Of a stretch of DNA of 6,407 nt, positions 1 through 4,972 are shown piece after piece; within the stretch, counting starts at the first letter, position 1, and every line of letters begins with the position of its first letter. Origin of the DNA: Spirochaetaceae bacterium (GTDB lineage Bacteria > Spirochaetota > Spirochaetia > SZUA-6 > Bin103); contig JAPOQV010000276.1 of NCBI GenBank assembly GCA_026710565.1, positions 1-6,407 of the forward strand, in the 5' to 3' direction. The notes beneath the pieces are model-generated. The model did no database searches and had not been told where the DNA came from. It was given only the letters and a program-made list of their open reading frames with translations. A program made the position numbers and the translations under genes.

Positions 1-15
1 GCCCGGCCGCGCCCG

Positions 16-64
16 CGGGGGCGGGGGGGCGGGCGGCCGCCCCCGGGGCTGGCCCCCGCCCCCG
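16..64. repeat. GC-only inverted repeat with nested palindrome and G-quadruplex-like run
   Basis: The first 88 bases contain no adenine and very few thymines. Bases 16-27 (CGGGGGCGGGGG) are perfectly complementary to 53-64 (CCCCCGCCCCCG), giving a 12-bp stem. The enclosed bases include a perfect 12-bp palindrome, GGGCGGCCGCCC, at 31-42. Bases 17-33 on the + strand also fit a G-quadruplex pattern of four G-tracts with one-base loops. The block lies just upstream of the promoter of the permease operon, so it could be a terminator-like or structural element of the upstream region. It also has the look of a low-complexity assembly or contig-end artefact, and a function cannot be assigned. Confidence 0.45.
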
Positions 65-85
65 GCTCCCCCGGCTTCCGGCGTC

Positions 86-114
86 TTGACCGCCGCCGCC
101 GCCGCCGATAGCAT
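86..114 (+). promoter_or_regulatory. Predicted sigma70-type promoter of the permease operon
   Basis: TTGACC at 86-91 matches the -35 consensus in five of six positions. TAGCAT at 109-114 matches the -10 consensus in four of six. The spacer is exactly 17 bases, the optimal length. Transcription would start near base 121, leaving a leader of about 66 bases before the GTG at 187. A GGGGGAG at 171-177 is the likely ribosome-binding site, 9 bases before that GTG. The leader also holds a 6-bp inverted repeat, AGGCGG (136-141) with CCGCCT (155-160), of unknown meaning. The second promoter of the window (4012-4040) has the same 17-base geometry, which supports both calls. Confidence 0.5.
90..107 (+). 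repeat. (CCG)6 triplet microsatellite inside the promoter spacer
   Basis: Six uninterrupted CCG triplets occupy 90-107. They begin at the last two bases of the -35 hexamer and end one base before the -10 hexamer, so they form nearly the whole spacer. Gain or loss of one triplet would change the spacer from 17 to 20 or 14 bases and should strongly affect promoter strength. Whether the tract varies is unknown. Confidence 0.8.
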
Positions 115-186
115 GCAATTCCTTGGTGGCAGCGGAGGCGGCTCACGCCGGTTTCCGCCTGGCAGGACGCGGGGGAGTTTGCAGAG

Positions 187-1140
187 GTGATCGCGCGGCC
201 GGCTCGGATCGCGGAGTCATACGAGTCCGCCCTGCGGAACGAGAAATGGCGGCGAGCCAAGCGCATGTACGCCCTCTATCTGCTGTTTCTCGTGCCGCTG
301 GTGATCCTGATCATCTTTCGCTACGTCCCCATCTACGGACTCTCCATCGCATTCGTTGACTACCGGTACGCCAAGGGCATGTTGGGCAGCCCTTGGAACA
401 ATTTCGAGCACTTTCGCCAGCTCTTTGCCAATCCCTACTTTGCCCGGCTCTTTCGCAACACCGTCATCATCAGTGTGCTGAAGCTCGTCTTCGGCTTCCC
501 GGCCCCCATCATTCTGGCTCTGATCCTCAATGAGGTTCAGAGCGCCGCTTTCAAGCGGACCGTGCAGTCGATCTCCTATCTGCCGCACTTTTTGTCCTGG
601 GTGGTGCTGTCCGGCATCATCATCGAGATGCTCTCTCCGCAGCGAGGCATCGTCGGCTACATCTACACGCTGCTGGGCATGGAGGCGCCGGTCATCCTCT
701 ACTCACAGGCGCTGTTCCGGCCGATGCTGGTAGTCACCGCCATGTGGCAGGGCGTCGGCTGGGGGGCGGTCGTCTACCTTGCAGCCATCGCCGGCATCAA
801 TCCCGAGCTCTACGAGTCGGCGACCGTCGACGGAGCGAATCGACTGCAGATGGCGGTGCGGATCACGGTGCCGTCACTCATCCCGGTCATCGTCGTGCTG
901 TTCATCCTGAGCCTCGGACACCTGATGGAGGCCGGATTCGACCAGATCCTCAACCTGTACAACCCGCTCGTGTGGGAGGTGGCCGACATCATCGACACCT
1001 TCGTCTATCGAAAGGGGATCCTCGACAGGCAATACGACTACGCCACTGCCGTGGGGCTCTTCAAGAGCCTGGTCGGCGTCTGCCTGCTGGTCGCGACCAA
1101 CATGATCATCAGACGGTTCAGCGAATATGGCATCTGGTGA
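187..1140 (+). CDS. lplB: ABC sugar importer permease, LplB/AlgM1 family
   Basis: This is an inner-membrane permease subunit of a CUT1-type ABC importer for oligosaccharides. The 317-residue protein has six predicted membrane segments (about residues 28-50, 91-116, 131-150, 180-203, 230-250, 288-308). The cytoplasmic EAA loop that docks the ATPase is at 207-231, beginning ELYESATVDGA. The N-terminal phrase RYVPIYGLSIAF and a C-terminus ending YGIW are typical of the LplB group. The length is normal for the family. GTG at 187 is chosen because it sits 9 bases after GGGGGAG; the next in-frame ATG (265) would cut into the first membrane segment. The frame is open back to 112 but offers no better start. 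It is the first gene of an operon with the second permease, probably driven from 86-114. The family assignment is firm; the substrate (aldouronate, alginate-like or other) is inferred from family and neighbours only. Confidence 0.93.
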   Translation: MIARPARIAESYESALRNEKWRRAKRMYALYLLFLVPLVILIIFRYVPIYGLSIAFVDYRYAKGMLGSPWNNFEHFRQLFANPYFARLFRNTVIISVLKLVFGFPAPIILALILNEVQSAAFKRTVQSISYLPHFLSWVVLSGIIIEMLSPQRGIVGYIYTLLGMEAPVILYSQALFRPMLVVTAMWQGVGWGAVVYLAAIAGINPELYESATVDGANRLQMAVRITVPSLIPVIVVLFILSLGHLMEAGFDQILNLYNPLVWEVADIIDTFVYRKGILDRQYDYATAVGLFKSLVGVCLLVATNMIIRRFSEYGIW

Positions 1141-1188
1141 ACATGGCATCTGGTGAACGTGGCATCCGGTGAACATGGCATCCGGTAG
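1125..1188 (+). repeat. Four tandem copies of a 16-bp unit at the permease gene junction
   Basis: The units lie at 1125-1140, 1141-1156, 1157-1172 and 1173-1188, with consensus ACATGGCATCYGGTGA and only a few substitutions between copies. Unit 1 encodes the last residues and TGA stop of the first permease. Unit 4 contains the ATG (1175) of the second. Every unit carries an ATG or GTG, a GGTGA that resembles part of a Shine-Dalgarno, and a stop codon. A nine-codon minicistron (1143-1172, MASGERGIR) starts 2 bases after the first permease stop. Its own TGA lies 2 bases before ATG 1175, so the string TGAACATG occurs twice. The period of 16 is not a multiple of three, so the repeat is not a coding repeat. 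Confidence 0.95.
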
Positions 1189-2086
1189 AGCCTTCCACGC
1201 GCTGCACCCGTCGTTCGGCAGCCGGCTGGCGCGCGGCTGCATGTACATCTTTCTGATCCTGTTCGCCCTGTCGATCGTGTACCCGTTCTGGGTAACGCTG
1301 ATCACCTCGTTCTCGACCGTCGATGAGGTCACGACGCTGGGCTTCAAGCTGTGGATCAACGAGTGGAGCACCGGCGCGTACCGGTTCGCCTTCTCCCAGT
1401 ACGGAAACGCGGCAATCGCCTACTACAACTCGATCTACCGGGTGGTGTTGGGGACGTCCGTCGCCATTACCTTGACGCTGCTTGCCGCCTACCCGCTTGC
1501 GAAGCGCAACCTGCCGGGGCGCAACGTGCTCACCATCGTGCTGTTGATCACGCTGTTCTTTGCCGGCGGGCTCGTCCCCAACTACCTGCTGATCCGCCGG
1601 CTCGGTCTGATCGATACCCGCTGGGCGCTGATCCTCCCGCTGGCCGTCAATGGGTTCTACATCATCATCGCCCGAAACTTCCTGATGACCATCGACCCCG
1701 CGTACGAGGACGCGGCGCTGGTGGACGGCGCCGGCTATCCGGAGATCCTGGCTCGCATCATCGTGCCGCTGTCGAAGCCGATCATCGCGACGCTGGCTCT
1801 GTGGACGGCGGTCAGTCACTGGAACGCGTGGTTCGACGCCCTGATCTACATCCGCAGCGAACGCAAGATCGTGCTGCAGACCCTGCTGCGGCGCATGATC
1901 CAGCAGATCCAGGAGGCGCTGCTGGGAGTGGACCGCTTCAGGGCGGTCGAGGACCTGCCGGCCCTGCCGACCGAGGCGGCTCAGGCCGCCTTGACCATCC
2001 TCACCATCGGCCCGATCGTGCTGCTATACCCGTTCCTGCAGAAGTACTTCATCAAGGGCATCTTCATCGGGTCGCTGAAGGGCTGA
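1175..2086 (+). CDS. lplC: ABC sugar importer permease, LplC/YtcP/AlgM2 family
   Basis: This is the second inner-membrane permease subunit, expected to pair with the first to form the channel. From ATG 1175 it has 303 residues, with about six membrane segments (23-46, 84-108, 117-140, 148-170, 201-222, 269-289). The EAA loop at 178-202 begins EDAALVDGAGYPEILARI. Family signatures are FFAGGLVPNYLLI with LGLIDTRWALILP (129-155), and the C-terminal YPFLQKYFIKGIFIGSLKG. An alternative GTG start at 1169 adds two residues. Neither start has an ideal ribosome site: GGTGA lies 2 bases before the ATG, and another copy lies 12 bases before the GTG. Translation is therefore probably coupled to the upstream gene through the 16-bp repeats. 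No ATPase gene follows; the operon ends at the hairpin at 2123-2149. The family call is firm, the substrate is not known. Confidence 0.93.
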   Translation: MASGRAFHALHPSFGSRLARGCMYIFLILFALSIVYPFWVTLITSFSTVDEVTTLGFKLWINEWSTGAYRFAFSQYGNAAIAYYNSIYRVVLGTSVAITLTLLAAYPLAKRNLPGRNVLTIVLLITLFFAGGLVPNYLLIRRLGLIDTRWALILPLAVNGFYIIIARNFLMTIDPAYEDAALVDGAGYPEILARIIVPLSKPIIATLALWTAVSHWNAWFDALIYIRSERKIVLQTLLRRMIQQIQEALLGVDRFRAVEDLPALPTEAAQAALTILTIGPIVLLYPFLQKYFIKGIFIGSLKG

Positions 2087-2093
2087 CCCCCTC

Positions 2094-2120
2094 GCGGCAG
2101 ACATAAGGGCGGCAGACATA
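2094..2120. repeat. Short direct repeat GCGGCAGACATA, two copies
   Basis: GCGGCAGACATA occurs at 2094-2105 and again at 2109-2120, a 15-base offset, just after the stop of the second permease and before the terminator hairpin. It looks like a small tandem duplication. No function is evident. Confidence 0.75.
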
Positions 2121-2122
2121 GA

Positions 2123-2149
2123 GAGGGGATGCCCACTGGGCATCCCCTC
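2123..2149. terminator. Bidirectional hairpin terminator between convergent operons
   Basis: Bases 2123-2134 (GAGGGGATGCCC) pair perfectly with 2138-2149 (GGGCATCCCCTC), a 12-bp stem with a 3-base ACT loop. It sits between the stop codons of the convergent permease operon (2086) and binding-protein gene (2204), where it can serve both directions. Neither side has a T-run, so it is not a classical intrinsic terminator. It may work by hairpin alone or protect the 3' ends of both transcripts. Bases 2150-2203 show nothing further. Confidence 0.75.
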
Positions 2150-2203
2150 ATCCGTGTACCGCGCTTCGTTCTGCGCGTGGGCTGAGCTCTCGTCAGCCGA
2201 TCT

Positions 2204-3955
2204 CTACCACCACTGCTCGTCCGGACCGGCGGCGTACTCGGTCACGCCGTTCCTGAACTTCTCGTAGACCGGCGCCTTCAGCAACTCGTCGAGGATCTCG
2301 GCGCCACCGAACTTGAGGTAGTCGGCGACGTAGCTGTCCCATTCGGCGTCGTCGTTGATGTCGACTTCGCCGACGATCGCCTTGGCCGAGAACTCGGTCG
2401 TCAGCGTGCTGAGCACCTCGCCGTGCTCGGAATACAGCTCGGCCAGGTTGGTCTCGCTCTTGGAGTCGAAGCGGTACGGCAGGAGCGTCCGCGCCATGCC
2501 TGCCGGCGACACGATGTGCTCGGTGAGGAAGGTGGTGATCATGGGAGCGTTGTTGAAGACGATGCGGTCCGCCGAGGCGCTGGGCGGATAGGAGTTCACG
2601 AACGGACCCACGGTCGGCTCGCCAGCGGTCGGTGCTATGTCCTCTTCCGCCCGCCGAACGGGGGTCGAGTTCCACGGCTCGCCCGACCAGTCGAAGTGCA
2701 CGCCCTCCTTGCCGAAGCGTTGGTGGACCCAGTCCTCGGCGGTGCCGTAATAGGCGGCGTCGACGATCTGCAGTATCACCTTGAGCTTCTCGTCGTCCAC
2801 GTCGGCGTTGACGTACTGGTTCATGTTGTACCAGGGGCTGGGGTTGTAGGCGCCACCGCCGCGATACCCGTCCGGACCGACCGGCTGAAAGAGCGGGACC
2901 TCCGCCTTGCCGAGGTCCTCTTCGGGCACGAAGCTGTTCGGCGGCAGGTGCATCCGGTCCTCGCGGCCCGAGTACCAGTAGTGAATGCTCTGCGATGCGG
3001 TGAGCCCGGCCTGGACCTTGTCCCACGCCTTGGCGCGGTCGATGGTCAGGAACTCCTTGTCGAGCAGTCCCGTCTCGTACCACTTGGCCATGAGCTGGAG
3101 GTACTTGCGGTAGTTGGGGCTGATCTCTTCGGTGTAGAGCCTGCCGTCCACCAGCGTGTTGCGGCGTCCCTCGAGCTGCGCCTGGAACGCGCCGGCGATC
3201 GGTGAATGCAGCCAGCCGTACCTGGGTCCGCCGCCGCCGCCGAAGGGGATCGTGTCATTCTGGCCGTTGCCGTCGGGATCACCGTCGCGGAATCGGATCA
3301 GCAGGTCCTCGAACCAGTCGAGGGTGGCACTGCCGTCGGGGTTAGGCCAGTAGTACACCCTTCCGTACTCGTCGATGGAGTACTTCGTGCTCTCGTAGTC
3401 CGACAGGGTCGCGCCCACCTTGGCCGCCCAGTCGGTCCGGAAGGCGATGAAGTAGCCCATGCTGACGTTCTGCGCGGAGAAGCCCTGAATGCCCAGCACC
3501 TCTTCCTCGGGATTGTCCGGGTTGAGGTCGCGCAGCCAGCCGTCGGGGTATTCGGAGTCCATGCGCTGGGTGTAGGCGGGCATGAACTCGCGGATCATCG
3601 CGATGGGAATGGGGCGGATGATGCCATCGTTGTAGTGATCGATCCCGCGGCCCCACAGGGCGCCGGTGTCAGGGAACTCACCGGAGGCGAGCATGATCTG
3701 CACCTTCTCGCCTTCGTTGGAGCCGATCCCGTTCGCCTGGATGTCGACGTTGAAGCGTTCTTCGAACATCATCGTCGCCCAGGAATCTCCTTCGCCGGTC
3801 TCACCCATCTCGCCGACAGGGCCGTACGGTCCTGCCCATGTGATCACCATCCGCTCGTCCGCTGCTGCGTCCTCCACCCCGGAGCCGAATACCGTGGGCG
3901 CAAGCAGCAACAGAAGAGTCGCGGCGACTACCGCAGTGCGTGCAAACTTCTGCAT
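2204..3955 (-). CDS. Extracellular solute-binding protein, LipO/LplA/AlgQ-like
   Basis: This is the secreted sugar-binding subunit of a CUT1 ABC importer, expected to feed the permeases encoded at 187-2086. Numbering from ATG 3955 (583 residues): residues 1-24 form a signal peptide (basic MQKFAR, then a hydrophobic leucine run) with likely cleavage after VFG at 22-24. There is no lipobox cysteine, so it is not a conventional lipoprotein. Family features include a WAGPYGP start to the mature chain, ERFNVDIQ, ASGEFPD, and DPDGNGQND at 226-234. The last has the D-x-D-x-N-x-Q-x-D spacing of an EF-hand-like calcium loop, as reported for alginate-binding AlgQ proteins. Aromatic residues are abundant, as expected for sugar stacking. 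The ATG is preferred over the adjacent GTG (3958) because AAGGAGGT lies 5 bases before the ATG but only 2 before the GTG. The gene is convergent to its permeases, which is unusual. The family call is strong; the ligand is unknown. Confidence 0.92.
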   Translation of the reverse strand: MQKFARTAVVAATLLLLLAPTVFGSGVEDAAADERMVITWAGPYGPVGEMGETGEGDSWATMMFEERFNVDIQANGIGSNEGEKVQIMLASGEFPDTGALWGRGIDHYNDGIIRPIPIAMIREFMPAYTQRMDSEYPDGWLRDLNPDNPEEEVLGIQGFSAQNVSMGYFIAFRTDWAAKVGATLSDYESTKYSIDEYGRVYYWPNPDGSATLDWFEDLLIRFRDGDPDGNGQNDTIPFGGGGGPRYGWLHSPIAGAFQAQLEGRRNTLVDGRLYTEEISPNYRKYLQLMAKWYETGLLDKEFLTIDRAKAWDKVQAGLTASQSIHYWYSGREDRMHLPPNSFVPEEDLGKAEVPLFQPVGPDGYRGGGAYNPSPWYNMNQYVNADVDDEKLKVILQIVDAAYYGTAEDWVHQRFGKEGVHFDWSGEPWNSTPVRRAEEDIAPTAGEPTVGPFVNSYPPSASADRIVFNNAPMITTFLTEHIVSPAGMARTLLPYRFDSKSETNLAELYSEHGEVLSTLTTEFSAKAIVGEVDINDDAEWDSYVADYLKFGGAEILDELLKAPVYEKFRNGVTEYAAGPDEQWW

Positions 3956-3960
3956 CACGC

Positions 3961-3968
3961 ACCTCCTT
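3961..3968 (-). promoter_or_regulatory. Consensus Shine-Dalgarno of the solute-binding protein gene
   Basis: On the - strand bases 3968-3961 read AAGGAGGT, a full-strength ribosome-binding site. The spacing is 5 bases to ATG 3955 and 2 bases to GTG 3958, so it decides for the ATG. It is the only consensus-strength site in the window, consistent with the high output needed for a secreted binding protein. Confidence 0.85.
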
Positions 3969-3984
3969 GAAAGGTTGTTACGGT

Positions 3985-3999
3985 GGGTACAACGTACCC
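3985..3999. promoter_or_regulatory. Candidate operator palindrome GGGTAC-AAC-GTACCC
   Basis: A perfect inverted repeat with 6-base arms and a 3-base centre lies between the predicted -10 (4012-4017) and the ribosome-binding site of the binding-protein gene, roughly at +6 to +20 of the transcript. This is a classic position for a repressor such as a LacI- or GntR-type sugar regulator. No regulator gene is in the window and the same palindrome is not seen at the permease promoter, so the role is inferred. Confidence 0.4.
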
Positions 4000-4011
4000 T
4001 CAGAACACGCC

Positions 4012-4040
4012 AAACTAGAGTTTTCTCAGCATTCTGTCAA
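4012..4040 (-). promoter_or_regulatory. Predicted sigma70-type promoter of the solute-binding protein gene
   Basis: On the - strand a perfect -35 box TTGACA (4040-4035) is followed after exactly 17 bases by TAGTTT (4017-4012), a weak -10 matching three of six positions. The -35 lies inside the last codons of the upstream gene that ends at 4026. The start point would be near 4005, giving a leader of about 50 bases. This suggests that the binding-protein gene can be transcribed independently of the lyase operon behind it. Confidence 0.5.
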
Positions 4041-4964
4041 GCTCACCTGCCCTGGCCCCGGCCCTGGCCGGCGCGCAGACGTCGCTTCGGTGAACGCGCG
4101 GTAGTACTGCAGTGGACCGTCAAGGTCGCCCTCGATCGGCAGCAGCGCCAGCCGGACTCCCACGCTGACCTCGTCTCCGGGCACCAGGTCGCTGCCGAAC
4201 AGGGACAGGTCGAAGGCGCTGTAGGGGGCCATGCGGTCGGCCGCGTTCTCGGCGAAGTAGCGGGCGCTGATGGCGTAGCAGTCCCGCGGCCGCGCCATCA
4301 GCGCCGCCGCCAGCCGCTCGCCGGGGTCGGTGAGGAAGGCCAGGCAGTGGGCGTAGTAGCGCACCGGGCACATCTGCACGGTGGGCGCGTCCGCCTCGCT
4401 GCGGTTCCAGCGTCCGTCCACGCACCGCCGCGCGGCGTGCGGGTCGCGGGCGAACACCAGCACCGTGCCGCGATAGACGTCGTTCACCATGGGCACCACC
4501 AGGTCCGGATCTCCCGCAGGCTCACCGTAGCGGTTGCCTCTGAGGGAGACGCGGGGGCGCAGCGCCGGGTCGAAGTAGCTGGGCAGGAACAGCTCGTAGC
4601 CAGCGTAGGTGCCCTCGCTGCGCGCCGTGACCCGCAGGTCGATGGCGTCCGCCTCCGGGACGGTATATCTCGCCACCAGCTCGACCTGGTGCTCGGCGGT
4701 GGGCGGCCAGCGGATCTCGACCCCGCCGGCCGCGGCCGACGTCGAGCGTCCCATGAACCGTGGCTGCCCCATCGCCTGGTGCTGCGCGAACAGGCGGAAC
4801 AGGTTGAGCGCCGAGTAGTCCGGGTGGATGAGCTGGCGGCCCGTGCGCTTGTCGAAGAGGCTGCTGACGCCGTGGTACGCGCCTGCAGGGTCGATGCGCC
4901 CGGCCATCGCCTCCGTGTCGAAGGCGAAGGCGCCCGTGGTGCGATCCGGCTCCAGCTCGAACAT
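4026..4964 (-). CDS. Conserved-looking protein of unknown function in lyase operon
   Basis: From ATG 4964 the protein has 312 residues; I do not recognise a named family. It has no signal peptide or membrane segment. Alternating hydrophobic residues over most of the length (for example VEIRW, VELVARYTV, AIDLRVTAR, VSVGVRLALLPI) suggest an all-beta sandwich fold. Segments with the look of conserved motifs are HGVSSLFDKRTGRQLIHP (31-48), ELFLPSYFDPALRPRVSL (124-141), and RRCVDGRW with VQMCPVRYYAHCLAF (179-210), which hold His, Cys, Arg and Tyr residues. The ATG lies 8 bases after the lyase stop codon, a normal operon spacing. A GTG at 5000 would add 12 residues and overlap the lyase by 28 bases; neither start has a clear Shine-Dalgarno. 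The C-terminus is a GPGPGQ-rich tail. Context suggests a role in handling or recognising the lyase substrate or products, possibly a mutarotase-like sandwich, but this is speculation. Confidence 0.8.
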   Translation of the reverse strand: MFELEPDRTTGAFAFDTEAMAGRIDPAGAYHGVSSLFDKRTGRQLIHPDYSALNLFRLFAQHQAMGQPRFMGRSTSAAAGGVEIRWPPTAEHQVELVARYTVPEADAIDLRVTARSEGTYAGYELFLPSYFDPALRPRVSLRGNRYGEPAGDPDLVVPMVNDVYRGTVLVFARDPHAARRCVDGRWNRSEADAPTVQMCPVRYYAHCLAFLTDPGERLAAALMARPRDCYAISARYFAENAADRMAPYSAFDLSLFGSDLVPGDEVSVGVRLALLPIEGDLDGPLQYYRAFTEATSARRPGPGPGQVSLTEC

Positions 4965-4972
4965 GGCGCCGG

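Noticed and set aside
123..359. A 78-codon + strand open frame starting before the first permease
   Set aside because: It overlaps the well-supported permease gene in another frame, has an Arg-rich composition without motifs, and lies mostly within the permease coding region.
1125..1188. CRISPR-like or coding tandem repeat
   Set aside because: The 16-bp units abut with no spacers, and the period is not a multiple of three, so it is neither a CRISPR array nor a protein repeat.
1118..1819. A 233-codon open frame on the - strand across the permease junction
   Set aside because: Its repeated CHVHRMP/SPDAMFT-like end is produced by the antisense of the 16-bp repeats, and the rest is Gln/Arg/Asp-rich shadow of the second permease.
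2087..2203. Small gene or RNA between the convergent operons
   Set aside because: The 117 bases hold only the short direct repeat and the hairpin, and no start codon with a ribosome site or other RNA-gene structure is seen.
3228..3242. Slippage-prone CCG run in the binding-protein gene as a phase-variation site
   Set aside because: The unit is three bases and in frame, so length changes would only add or remove glycines and could not switch the gene off.
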